From assembly GCF_040412425.1 (NCBI RefSeq), contig NC_089744.1:32002501-32066500 (forward strand): a stretch of DNA of 64,000 bases, in the 5' to 3' direction. Of this stretch, positions 1 to 11,977 are shown one piece after another. Position numbers and translations under genes: made by a program. The notes beneath the pieces are model-generated. The model worked only from the letters and a program-made list of their open reading frames with translations, did no database searches and was not told where the DNA came from. Position 1 is the first letter of the stretch, and the number at the start of each line of letters is the position of its first letter. This DNA is from Macrobrachium rosenbergii. Taxonomy: Eukaryota > Arthropoda > Malacostraca > Decapoda > Palaemonidae.

Positions 1-730
1 TAGGATGGGTACTGATCTTGGTAATGTAATTAATCCAGATGATGGGGAGATTTTCACCTTACTTTCTGGACACTACTTCTTGTAAATGACAGTGCTATGC
101 ACTTTTTTCTGTTTAAGGTAATTGTTAATCTTGTTGCATCAGTTATCAGGTCAGCTTCCTTTTCGTGAACCTTGGGCCCTTACTTTCTGGCATATCCAAT
201 TGCACACAGTTTATTCTGTTATTCACACATTCTCTACTTTGTCTTTTAGCCCCACTGTGAAATTGCCCCAAACTCATAGTATCTTGTCATGGGGAGGGGC
301 TTCACAGAGCAACTACTTAGAACCGGATCATAAATCTGCCCTAATTAGTTGCCCTAAACTAAATTCATACCTCTCACTCCTTCTTTTGCTCCTTATCCTA
401 TCAGGATACATTCAAAACATCTTTTAATAGTGACCTTGTGTTGCTTTAAACAATGTTTCTAGTCATTCAGAACATGAAGGAGTGTGAGGTTGGAGCATGC
501 CCCTTTATCCATAGAATTCAAGTGACCGATGTGGTCAAGTGAGAAGAAAGGTTGATGTAAAGCTTTGCTCCTAGTGCTGTGTCTAACAACCCTTAAGGCA
601 CTTAAGAGCAGTACTTATATATAGGTACAAGCCATAGGTGGCCCATATGAGTGGAGAAATTTGTTATTAATAAGCTTTCATATAGATCACCTAGTTATCT
701 GAAATAAAGCAATACCATTCAGATATATTA
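1..730. other. No recognisable gene; probable intronic or intergenic DNA
   Basis: I see no splice-bounded coding segment or named repeat here. The open stretch at 122-427 has no recognisable motif and no homologue I know. If the B3GLCT-like gene at 16290-17264 extends to the left, this DNA could lie in one of its introns. Confidence 0.4.
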
Positions 731-1158
731 CATTAAACCCCCCGTATTTGCATTCTCACGATTCGCCAAATTTTCTGTGGAACATTATCTATAAATTATT
801 TGTGAAAAACTCTGCAATTCGCAGACTTTTTCGTTGAGAAATAGTCAAGAATTAGTGTACTTTGATGTATTTTCATGACTAAATATATTTCTTATGAGAA
901 AATAATGATTTACGAATTTTCAAATATTATTAAGTTAAAAATAATAATAATAATTAATAACTGAGTATTTACTCTAAGAAATAATATGTAATAAGATTAA
1001 ATAATACGTAATGTTTATCTCTCTCTTTCTCCCTTCGTATTTCAGTTCTCTCTATATATATCTCTTACTGAGATGAGAGAATTTTTATGGTACAGTATGT
1101 TTATTTGTTTTGTATGATAAATATATGATTTACCTAATAATAAGTACTAATTTTCAAT

Positions 1159-1198
<40 letters not shown>

Positions 1199-1620
1199 TA
1201 CTGTAATTACACCATTTATGCATTTCTATAGTAAGTAAATGAAAAAATTTAAACAAACAAATTTCACCCTCAAACTTTTTTCCTTAGTCTTGGAGCTCAT
1301 GGGGGATGGTGAACCTGTCAAATATGTCAAGTAACCTGACAGCAAGGGTGGGGTGGTCAGTGTTACTGTATATACAGAAAAATCTCTCTCTCTGTCTCTC
1401 GCATGAACTTTTTCGTTGAGAAATATTCACTAATCAGTGTACTTTGATGTTATTTTCATGACTAAATACATTATGATAAAATAATGATTTACTAATTTTT
1501 AAATATTAAGATTAATAAGATTAAATAATAATAATAATAAAAATAATAAAATAATAATAATAATAGAAATAATAATAATAATAATAATCAGAATTGGATC
1601 TATGACTCCATATTCACAAT
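731..1620. mobile_element. AAT-rich MITE-like element, left end recognisable
   Basis: The left end reads CATTAAACCCCCCGTATTTG directly after TA. It resembles the ends of the element at 60984-61269 and the right end at 14481. Inside are AAT microsatellites (1161-1198, 1526-1589), a block (1200-1350) that recurs at 13457-13600, and a segment around 805-930 that is partly repeated at 1405-1500. No clear right terminus is seen, so the right boundary is a guess at the end of the AAT run. Confidence 0.5.
1161..1198. repeat. (AAT)n microsatellite
   Basis: About 12 uninterrupted copies of AAT. A second interrupted AAT tract lies at 1526-1589. Confidence 0.9.
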
Positions 1621-2310
1621 CTTGGAATAACTGTCCATCTACTTAGACAAATGACTTGATACACACTCGTCTGCATCTAGATTGACTGATCTCAATTGAC
1701 ACTGGATCTAGATACACACAAATGTGAAGCTGATTGTATCTAAATACACGAATTGTGAAGCTGATCTTTTTGCACAAGGAGAATACTGTATAACGTGTTA
1801 TATGCAAATAATTTCCTAAACAATAATTTAACTTAGACTATACTTATGTTTTTTTTTTTTTTTACAAAATAAGGCAGTAGACTCGGCTAATGATTGCCGT
1901 ATTAAGAGTACAGGCAAATGAGTCATAATAGAATGTAGCTAAGATAGAGTCCTAGCCTAAGCCCAAACACAGTTTAAGTTCAGTAGGCAGTTAAGAGAAT
2001 CTAAGCCTAACTTTGATGTTTTCCTTCCTAAGTTTGGGAAAATATTTAGAGCACTGCCCTCCAACATCAGCGTTTTATGATTTTAACTGACCTAGGCTAA
2101 GTTACAGGGTATTGAAAACAACACGTGGTTTTTGGAGTTCTGTAATAGCCAAGAATTTATGGTTATTAACTCAGTTTCGAGGAATAACTTCAAACTTGTT
2201 CAGGGTTTTCTTCAGACCAGTTATTTCAGAAATGGGCAAAAATATTGAAAATCTTTATTAAACAAGGGAAGGGAAAACCCCACACCTTTCAAGTCAGGAG
2301 AGATGCCCTA
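1621..2310. other. No recognisable gene
   Basis: AT-rich sequence with a T run at 1850-1863. I found no open frame with a recognisable motif and no repeat shared with the rest of the window. Confidence 0.4.
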
Positions 2311-2312
2311 CA

Positions 2313-2327
2313 TTAGGTTAGGTTAGG
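2313..2327. repeat. Short (TTAGG)3 telomere-like tract
   Basis: Three perfect copies of the arthropod telomere pentamer TTAGG lie just outside the left inverted flank of the satellite array. The tract is too short to be a functional telomere. It is notable because each satellite monomer also carries a TTAGG-like word. Confidence 0.7.
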
Positions 2328-2409
2328 ATCATGACTAACTAAGATGGTCTAGGCTCTGAAACCTCACAGCATGGCCTAGGATACTCTAGATTCACTAGGC
2401 ACTTAAACT

Positions 2410-2808
2410 CTAATATATTGAAGTGTAGTTAAGGTTAGGTTAACTTTTTTTTTTATCAAACTTTGCTCAAACAAATACTTATACTCTCCCAGTCTGCAGT
2501 CACTCCCCAGTTTCTGCCAGGGACTTCAGCTCTAATATATTGAAGTGTAGTTAAGGTTAGGTTAAATTGTTTTATCAAACTTTGCTCAAACAAATACTTA
2601 TTTTCTCCCAGTCAGCAGTCACTCCCCAGTTTCTGCCAGGGACTTCAAACTCTAATAATATACTGAAGTGTAGTTAAGGTTAGGTTAACTTTTTTTTTTA
2701 TCAAACTTTACTCAAACAAATACTTATACTCTCCCAGTCTGCAGTCACTCCCTAGTTTCTGCCAGGGATTTCAAAGTCTAAAATATTGAAGTTTAGTTAA
2801 GGTTAGGT

Positions 2809-2848
<40 letters not shown>

Positions 2849-5800
2849 CAAACTTTGCTCAAACAAATACTTGTACTCTCCCAGTCTGCAGTCACTCCCC
2901 AGTTTCTGCCAGGGACTTCAAACTCTAATATACTGAAGTGTAGTTAAGGTTATGTTAACTTTTTTTTATCAGACTTTACTCAAACAAATACTTATACTCT
3001 CCCAGTCTGAGTCACTGCCCAGTTTCTGCCAGGGACTTCAAACTCTAATATATTGAAGTGTAGTTAAGGTTAAGTTAACTTGTTTTATCAAGCTTTACTC
3101 AAACAAATACTTATACTCTCCCAGTCTGCAGTCACTCCCAGTTTCAGCCAGGGACTTCAAACTCTAATACCTTGTTTTATCAAACTTTACTCAAACAAGT
3201 ACTTATACTCTCCCAGTCTGCAGTCATTCCTCAGTTTCTGCCAAGGACTTCAAACTCTAATAAACTGAAGTGTAGTTAAGGTTAGGTTAACTTTTTTTTT
3301 TATCAAACTTTGCTCAAACAAATACTTACACTCTCCCAGTCTGCAGTCATTCCCCAGTTTCTGCCAGGGACTTCAAACTCTTAATATATTGAAGTGTAGT
3401 TAAGGTTAGGTTCTGCCAGGGACTTCAACTCTAATAGATTGAAGTGTAGTTAAGGTAAGGTTAACTTTTTTTTATCAAACTTTGTTCAAACAAATACTTG
3501 TACTCTCCCAGTCTGCAGTCACTCCCAAGTTTCTGCCAGGGACTTCAAACTCTAATATATTGAAGTGCAGTTATGGTTAGGTTAACTTTTTCTTTATCAA
3601 ACTTTACTCAAACAAATACTTATACTCTCCCAGTCTGCAGTCGCTCCCCAGTTTCTGCTAGAGACTTCAAACTCTAATATATTGAAGTACAGTTAAGGTT
3701 AGGTTAACTTTTTTTTTATCAAACTTTCCTCAAACAAATACTTATACTAACCCAGTCTGCAGTCACTTCCCAGTTTCTGACAGGGACTTCAAACTCTAAT
3801 ATATTGAAGTGTAGTTAATGTTAGGCTAACTTTTTTTTTTTTTATCAAACTTTACTCAAACAAATACTTATACTCTCCCAGTCTGCAGTCACTCCCTAGT
3901 TTCTGCCAGGGACTTCAAACTCTAATACTGTATATTGAAGTATAGTTAGGTTGTTAACTTTTTTTATCAAATTTTGCTCAAACAAATACTTATACTCTCC
4001 CAGTCTGCAGTCACTCCCCAGTTTCTGCCAGGGACTTCAACTCTAATAGATTGAAGTGTAGTTAAAGTTAGGTTAACTTGTTTTATCAAATTTTGTTCAA
4101 ACAAATAGTTGTACTCTCCCAGTCTGCAGTCACTCCCCAGTTTCTGCCAGGGACTTCAAAGTCTAATATATTGAAGTTTAGTTAAGGTTAGGTTAACTTT
4201 TTTTTTTTTTTATCAAACTTTGCTCAAACAATTACTTATACTCTCCCAGTCTGCAGTCACTCCCCAGATTCTGACATTGACTTCAAACTCTAATATATTG
4301 AAGTGCAGTCAAGGTTAGGTTAACTTTTTTTTTATCAAACTTTACTCAAATAAATACTTATACTCTCCCAGTGTGCAGTCACTCCCCAGTTTCTGCCAGG
4401 GACTTCAAACTCTAATATATTGAAGGGTACTGTAGTTAAGGTTAGTTTAGCTTGTTTTATCAAACTTTACTCAAACAAATACTTATACTCTCCCAGTCTG
4501 CAGTCACTCCCAGTTTCTGCCAGGGACTTCAAAGTCTAAAATATTGAAGTTTAGTTAAGGTTAGGTTAACTTTTTTTTTATCAAACTTTGTTCAAACAAA
4601 TACTTATACTCTCCCAGTCTGCAGTCACTCTCTAGTCTCTGCCAGGGACTTCAAACTCTAATATATTGAAATGTAGTTAAGGTTAGGTTAAATTTTTTTA
4701 TCAAACTTTACTCAAACAAAAACTTATACTCTCCCAGTCTGCTGTCATTCCCCAGTTTCTGCCAGGGACTTCAAACTCTAATATATTGAAGTGTATTTAA
4801 GGTTAGGTTAAATTTTTTTTTATCAAACTTTACTCAAATAAATAATTATACTCTCCCAGTCTGCAGTCACTCCCCAGTTTCTGCCAGGGACTTCAAACTC
4901 TAATATATTGAAGTGTAGTTAAGGTTAGGTTAATTTTTTTTTTTTTATTAAACTTTACTCAAACAAATACTTATACTCTCCCAGTCTGCCGTCACTCTCC
5001 AGTTTCTGCCAGGGACTTCAAACTCTAATATACTGAAGTGCAGTTAAGGTTAGATTAACTTGTTTTATCAAACTTTACTCAAACAAATACTTATACTCCT
5101 CTAGTCTGCAGTCACTCCCCAGTTTTTGCCAGGGACTTAAAACAAATATATTGAAGTGTAGTTAAGGTTAGGTTAACTTTTTTTATCAAACTTTGCTCAA
5201 ATAAATACTTATACTCTCCCAGTCTGCAGTCACTCCCCAGTTTCTGTCAGGGACTTCAAAGTCTAATATATTGAAGTTTAGTTAAGGTTAGGTTAACTTT
5301 TTTTTTTTTTATATCAAACTTTGCTCAAACAATTACTTATACTCTCCCAGTCTGCAGTCACTCCCCAGTTTCTGCCAGGGGCTTCAAACTCTAATATATT
5401 GAAGTGTAGTTAAGGTTAGGTTAACTTTACTCAAATAAAAACTTATACTCTCCAAGTGTGCAGTCACTCCCCAGTTTCTGCCAGGGGCTTCAAACTCTAA
5501 TATATTGAAGTGTAGTTAAGGTTAGGTTAACTTTACTCAAATAAAAACTTATACTCTCCAAGTGTGCAGTCACTCCCCAATTTCTGTCAGGGACTTCAAA
5601 CTCTAATATACAGTATTGATGTGTAGTTAAGGTTAGGTTAACTTGTTTTATCAAACTTTACTCAAACAAATAATTATACTCTCCCAGTCTGCAGTCACTC
5701 CCCAGTTTCTGCCAGAGACTTCAAACTCTAATATACTGAAGTGTAGTTAAGGTTAGGTTAACTTTTTTTTTTTAATCAAACTTTACTCAAATAAAAACTT

Positions 5801-5985
5801 ATACTCTTCCAGTCTGCAGTCACTCCCCAATTTCTGTCAGGGACTTCAAACTCTAAAATATTGAAGTGTAGTTAAGGTTAGGTTAACTTTTTTTGGCAAA
5901 CTTTACTCCAACACATACTTATGCTCCCCCAGTCTGCAGTCACTCCCTTGTTTCTGCCAGGCTTAAACTCTAATATATTAAATTG
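2410..5985. repeat. Satellite or minisatellite array, about 120 bp monomer, about 30 copies
   Basis: Each monomer contains, in order: CTAATATATTGAAG, TGTAGTTAAGGTTAGGTTAAC, a T run of variable length, ATCAAACTTTGCTCAAACAA, ATACTTATACTCTCCCAG, TCTGCAGTCACTCCCCAG and TTTCTGCCAGGGACTTCAA. Counting the GGGACTTCAA word gives about 30 units at roughly 120 bp spacing, including one truncated unit near 3368-3420. T-run length varies most and exceeds 30 at 2813-2846. Two neighbouring units (5368-5472 and 5473-5578) are nearly identical with a shorter 105 bp period, pointing to recent local duplication. Confidence 0.92.
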
Positions 5986-6002
5986 TAGTTAAGATTAAGT
6001 TT

Positions 6003-6030
6003 TTTGCCAAAAAACTTAACCTAACCTTAA
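6003..6030. repeat. Array-end hairpin where the satellite motif inverts
   Basis: The last monomer runs into its own reverse complement: TAGTTAAGATTAAGTTTTTT, a short spacer, then AAAAAACTTAACCTAACC. This marks the junction between the + oriented array and the inverted right flank. Confidence 0.7.
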
Positions 6031-9000
6031 CTACACTCCATCTATTAGTACTGTACCTAGTGAATCTATAGAAGCCTAGGATATGCTATGAGGCTCCAGA
6101 GCATGCACATGTATATATTTCTTTTTATGAACTGTACGTGTCTATGCAGTTTGAAATTCCTTAACACATTAAATCTCAATTTGCATTTCTTCAAAAACTC
6201 ACCCTGTACACTTTAATTCTTAATTGAATCTATCTGTATATGGCAAAAGCCAGTAAAACCCAAGATTCAGTAAACACAATAAAATGTGTACCAAAACAGT
6301 AAAATCTATGTTGAAGGGCAGTCCACAAAACAATTTTTCCCAAATTAGAATCTATCTGCACCATAAGTTGGCTTAGCTTCTCTTTTATCATTTGTTAATT
6401 CTTAACTACTAAACTTGCATTCAGTCCAACTACATAAGTTATGAAATGTGTATTTGCCTAACAAAATTCAGCCTACTAAATGTGGATTTGAAAAGTATAA
6501 AGTCCAAGTTAAATTTTTGTTTAGTAAATTATTTGCATTTCAGTTCCTTGTATTAAATTGTTTTATTTTTATTTTTAATCTGTGAACTCCTGAAATATAA
6601 TAAACAACTTTTGCTAGTCACATTTTTTTTATCATGACTTGTACAGCCTAAAAGTTTGCACTTAAAATTTCTTGAAGGGAAGGGTGTCTCACTTCCAAAG
6701 TCCTATTTCAATTTGACTAGTTAGTAGTTTGCATCTCACTTATCAGATTGCTAATGGATGCAACTAACTTGTTTAAATAACCTGGTTTAATAATTGTCAA
6801 CATTAACATAGAAAAATTCTTGTTTCAAAAGTCATTTGAAAAGTATAAACCTGATAAAGTTAAATTTTAGTTTGTAAATTGATTTTGAATAATAAGATTT
6901 TGTATACAAATTGTTTTATTTTTAAAAGGTTTTATTTCATATGCAGGCCTTATTACTTCTGTTTAATTTTTTATAAATGTGTCTTATTGAAACAATGGCA
7001 CTGTACTTTGATATCCACATATTTTTTTGTTTTATGAGTATCTTAAAGGCAAAAAAACATGCCAAAGCCTCCTTTTGAAAATAATTCTTGAAAGGAAATA
7101 AGAATAAAGAATAAACTAGAAACTATACTACAAAGAAATTTCAGTTGAAAACTAATTACTTACTAGTAAACATGAAATGAGACTTATGAGCTTGTTAAAA
7201 ACAAACATTTATACCTAGTTTGAAATTCTGTAGTCCCAACAATTCAGCTAACCTGGAGGACCATTTAATAATTGTCATAACTGGAATTAGTTAGGTTAGA
7301 AAAGTTTTGATATTTAAGTGTTTTTGTAATTTTTATTCAAATACAAACCTGATGCAGTTGAATTAAGTTCCTGCATGTGATTTCAAACTATAATATTTTC
7401 TAAATGACAGTTAAACATTTTAAAATTCTCTGTAATTGTCTTAACACATTAACTTCAGGCCTTATTAGCATTTCATCAAAACGCTGATCCTTTACTTTTT
7501 TTATATATGGTGTCCCATTTATAAGACTCACTAAACAATTTTTAATTACAGAACTGTAGAAACACTTACAGTATGTTGTTTTTGATATGTAACTTAGCCT
7601 AATGCACTACTGTATAACAGTAAAATGTAGATGTTAAAATAGCAGTGCACAAAATATATTTTTAAAGGTAGGAAGGCATACATCAAACTTAGGCTTAGCC
7701 TCTTTTGTCACCTGGGAACTGAACTTCCACTGTCAGGGCTAACGTTAAGACTATTTTAGCCATATGTTATGACTAACTTGCCTAGTCACTTAACATGGCA
7801 ATCATTAGCCGAGCCTACTAACTAATTCTGTAATAAAAATATACAGTCTAAGTTAGAATTTTGATAAGTTCATTGTCTGCATATAAATAACTTCCAGATG
7901 CAGAATAGACTCCTTGTGCTTAATATTTTTGAGAAACAACCTTTACTAGCCACATTTTTTATCACATGAATCTTACAACCTAAAAGTCTGAACATAGTTG
8001 GACAACAATTCTCCAGGGAGAGTGTAATGCATCACTTTCAAAGTCCCTTTTCAATCTGTGAAGACTAAAGTTAGTAGTATGCACCTCACATCAGATTGCA
8101 AATGGATACAAACTACTGTATATTAACCTGGCTTTTATATTGTTAACTTGAAAATAGAAAGACCTTTCCGCCTTTCAAAAATGTTTAAGGTATAAATCTG
8201 ATAACATAATTGAATTAGATTCCTTTATTGATTTTGAATATAAGATTTTCATAAAAATTGTTCTTTATTCTGTAAGATTTAAAAGGTCTTATTTTTTCAC
8301 ATGTAGGCCTAAATAATTGTGCTCATTTTTATAAATATTGTCTTCAGCACTGGCATGTGACTATTATATCATACTTTGATATATTTTTATAAATGTAAAG
8401 GCAAAAACAAGCCAAAGCCCCCAACAGGGAAAGCTGTAATCAGATAAAGGAAATGAGAAGTAATGAATATAACACATTAAACTACATAACAAAGTAAGGC
8501 CAGTATTAAAACCAAATAAAAAAACAATCAATTAAATGAAACCCATGTAACTTTCTCAAAAAAAAAAAAAAATGTAAGTTTTTATCTGTAGTTCCAACGA
8601 TTCAGCCTACTGTATATGTAATTAAGACTCACATAAACACATTAAAAAACTTTTAGATAACTGTCCTGAATCTTACAGAAGCAAATGAAGGCTGTTGAAT
8701 TGGCTGAAATCTACTATTCTATTACAGTCTAGTTGTTTTTAGAAGAAAAACAAAAATGTTATAAAACATCCAAAATGACTAATTAAACAACAGTGCCAAT
8801 TAAAGTTAGCTCTGTGATAAGAAATGAAACATACAAGTTTTTAAATGTAAGATGCAAACATGTTAAAATTGAAGAATAAAGGAATGAAAACATATTGATT
8901 TTTAAAAGGTTTTAAGCAACTGATGAGAGTTAAACTTTATTTTTCAAAAATGAATTTTAGTAAAGAAAATACAAATTCTAAATCTTTGTCATTTAAAAGA

Positions 9001-9039
9001 AGCAATGGTAAGAAAAAGATGAAGGTGGGGTAGATCCTG

Positions 9040-9260
9040 TTTTTCGTGACTAATAATAAGCATACTTTGAGTTTTGACTAATTTTAACAAACTCTGTTAA
9101 ATGATTCAGCAGCATGAGATCAGGAGATGGGTTACAGATAGATTAGCATCATCAGTGTAAGCTACGATCTTGTTTTCAAGCTAAACCTCATATTTTGCTT
9201 ATATAAATAACACTTGGCCAAAAGCATTACTATGAGGAACACCAGTGATTACATTCAGGA
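9040..9260 (-). pseudogene. Non-LTR (LINE) reverse transcriptase fragment
   Basis: Read on the - strand, one frame gives GVPHSNAFGQVLFI, a stop, AKYEV, a stop, then LENKIVAYTDDANLSV. This lies in register with the usual LINE reverse transcriptase block GVPQGS-LGPLLF, a linker, then YADD. The catalytic Asp-Asp pair is preserved, while the GVPQGS block is eroded and two stops interrupt the frame. A +1 frame downstream adds an AAESFN stretch typical of the following helix. It is a dead fragment inside the tandem units. The clade (Jockey-like or another) cannot be fixed from this much sequence. Confidence 0.7.
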
Positions 9261-9924
9261 ATTTCTAAATTATCCAAATCTATAGTTTTTGCTTAATAAA
9301 AGTCAAGCTAAAACATTTTATGAAGTTCCCTATGTTATTTGATAATGTATCTTCATTGTCTGCATATAAACACATTTCCCATTGTTTCAAAGGGCATAGT
9401 ACTAATTGTTACAGAACGCTCAAACTTAAAACTTAAAAGTAATAACAGAAAACCTTAACTAATCACATTTTTAGACATATATTCATCTCTTACAAACTAA
9501 AAGTCAAATATTCAGTTCTTCTAACTTAATTTTAAAATGTTTTAAAGTTGTTTTCAATTTGTGAAAATTTTTGTGAGCTGGTTAGTCCATGAAGAACATG
9601 AGATCTCACAAGGGACTTTTTTGCCAAATAATAAAACCTAATTTTCTTGTTTTTTGAGTAATATTAAAGTTATTTTCTTATTCTGAAAGTATTTTACTAG
9701 TTGAACATCAAGAAAGTTAGTCAGTACCATCCACCTATTAAACTTGTATGAATTAGATTTTAAAGATTTCAAATTAATATTTCATTGAAATTGTTCTCAA
9801 ATTCTAGTCTCAAACATCAATTTTTTACAAAGGTATAGGTGATTTTCACTAATTTGGTTGATTTTTAGTGAGAAATAATAGTGTCAATCAAGATGCATCT
9901 TCATTTTTTATAAATAATTGTCTT

Positions 9925-9950
9925 AATAATAATAATAATAATAATAATAT
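9925..9950. repeat. (AAT)n microsatellite
   Basis: About eight AAT copies inside the third tandem unit. Confidence 0.8.
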
Positions 9951-10759
9951 ATCTAATTAATAATAATGCAAATCTTCTTCACAATCCCGTGAATATGTTT
10001 TAAAATACAAAATCCACATTTATAGAATCTGGAAAGGCAAATGCTACAATAAAAGCCACAACAACAGGAAAGCAACCCAGCAGATAAAGGAAAATGAGAA
10101 GTAATGAATATAATTCTTTAAGAATAAACTACATGACAAAGTAAGGCCAGTATTAAAAACCAAATAAAAAAACAATCAATTAAATGAAACCCATTTAAGC
10201 TTTCTCAAAAAAAAAAAAAAAAATGCAACAAGTTTGAAATTCTGTAGTTCCAACGATTCAGCTACTACTGTATATGTAATTAGGAGGGCCATACCATAAT
10301 TTGGTCATAACTGGAACAAAACTTATAGATAACTGTCCTGAATCTTATAGAAGCAAATGCAAGGCTGTTGGAATTGGCTGAATATCTACTATTCTACTTA
10401 GTGGCGCACAGTCTAGTCTGAGAAAATTTTTTAGAAGAAAAACAAAAATGTTATAAAACATCCAAAATGACCTAATTAAACAACAGTGCCAATTAAAGTT
10501 AGCTCTGTGATAAGAAATGAAACATAGCTCAAGTTTTTACCCAGTAACGTAAGATGCAAACAGGGGAACAATATTCGGAAAATTGAAGAATAAAGGAATG
10601 AAAACATTTCATCTTAGTTCATTGACGTGTACCTTAAAAAATATTTTTTAAGCAACTGATGAGTTAAACTTTATTTTTAAACAAAAATGAATTTTAGTAA
10701 AGAAAAATACAAATTCTAAATGAGTTGACAAATTAGTAAAAGATAAGCAATGGTAAGAA

Positions 10760-11010
10760 AAAAGATGTGATGGTTGGGGTAGATCCTATTTTCAGTAATC
10801 TAATAGGCATGAAGAACACTTTGAGTTTTTAACTAATTTCAACAAACTGTTCCTTAAATGATTCAGCAGAACATGAAATTGACCATCAGAGAGGGACTGT
10901 TCTTGATGTACAGTGATTTGCATGATCCAGTGACAAAAAGGTACGATTCTTGTTTTCAATGACTAAACCTCATACATTTTTTTTTTACAGCCAGCATAAA
11001 AAAATATTAT
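10760..11010 (-). pseudogene. Second copy of the LINE RT fragment, more decayed
   Basis: This is the counterpart of 9040-9260 in the next tandem unit. It keeps the nucleotide block around the LENK region and the downstream segment, but the YxDD pair is lost. It supports duplication of the whole unit after the retroelement fragment was already in place. Confidence 0.5.
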
Positions 11011-11956
11011 CATGAATTTTGTAATTAGAGCAAAAGACTTTTGACCCCACCTTTGAGAACTGAACAGTGAAACATTAAGACAGAATTTCACATTTAAAAA
11101 TTACCCAAATCATTGAATAGTTTTTGCTTAAAAAAAGTCAAGCTAAAACATTTTAAGAGATGAAAAAGATGTTATTTGAGCTTAATGTATTTCCACCCTA
11201 ATTTCTTGAGCACTGCAAATCATTAGTAAATATTCTGACGACATTAAACTTGTATTCAAAGGGCATTTATGAGTAATAATTAGAAAAGACTGGCTCAAAC
11301 TTAAAACTGAAAAGAAATGAAATAGAAGGGGTGTATGAAATCTTTTTGGGGATTGTCATCTTAATTATTCAGGAATCTGTTTAGCAAACTACCAGTCAAA
11401 TGAACATCAGTCTTCAATCAATGTCCAAAATAACGTTTCAGACATTCTTGAATTTGACCACAGAATCAACTGGGAAGGGTCTAAAGTCCTTTACAAGAAC
11501 ATAAGATCTGAGAGAAGATTTTAGGGGGGCCAGTCAACATGGGGAATAAAACCTAATTTTCTTGTTTACAACAGAAGATAGCTTATCAACAGACTTATTT
11601 TTTACTTATATCAAAAATTTTACTAGTTGAACAATCTGCTGAAAGTTATCTCTGCCTCCATCCAGGTATTAAACTTGTAAACAGCTTTTAAAGATTTCAG
11701 GTTAATATTACTGGTTTGAGAAGAGAGGAGGCAAACTTGTCAGGCAGTCTCAAACACGGTTGGCTTTTTTAGATCAATCTAGGGAATCATAATGAGGTCA
11801 TTTTTGTAAAGAAGCTAATTTGTTTGATTTTAAAGTTTGAAATAAGACTGTCATTTCTAGCTGAAGAAGGGAGCTGAGCAGGCTTCGAAAGCTCCTGGAA
11901 TTTATTTTATCATTTGTAAATACATTACTTTTACATAAATGTGGATTTTGTAATTT

Positions 11957-11977
11957 AATAATAATAATAATAATAAT
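11957..11977. repeat. (AAT)n tract abutting the Penelope-like element
   Basis: About seven AAT copies directly before the left inverted end of the Penelope-like fragment. A longer AAT tract lies just beyond the right end (13406-13457). Confidence 0.8.

Larger units (their letters stand above)
2351..6102. mobile_element. Element with inverted flanks enclosing a satellite array
   Basis: The left segment (2351-2450: GCTCTG, CCTCA-AGCAT, CCTAGG, TAGATTCACTAGG, then GTGTAGTTAAGGTTAGG) reappears as its reverse complement at 6007-6102. The inverted arms are about 95 bp and roughly three quarters identical by eye, and they enclose the tandem array. This arrangement suggests a foldback or non-autonomous DNA element whose core has expanded into a satellite. 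No coding sequence is present. No target-site duplication was identified, so the outer limits are approximate. Confidence 0.55.
6128..11800. repeat. Four diverged tandem copies of a 1.1-1.6 kb unit
   Basis: The phrase TTTGAAATTCTGTAGT-CCAACGATTCAGC starts units near 7219, 8588 and 10225, with a more diverged start near 6148. Within the units the following recur in the same order: a CTAGTCACATTTTTT-ATCA block, a TAAAAGT block, TTCAAAGTCC-TTTTCAAT, a GGCAAAA-GCCAAAGCC block (7048, 8398, 10036) and AATGAGAAGTAATGAATATAA (8452, 10094). The last two units are the most alike. The units contain remnants of a non-LTR reverse transcriptase on the - strand, so the array may be a tandemly amplified retroelement tail. 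Confidence 0.7.

Noticed and set aside
2313..2327. Internal telomere
   Set aside because: Only three TTAGG copies, too few to call an interstitial telomere.
2410..5985. CRISPR-like periodic array
   Set aside because: Monomers are contiguous and entirely repeated with no unique spacers; the genome is eukaryotic.
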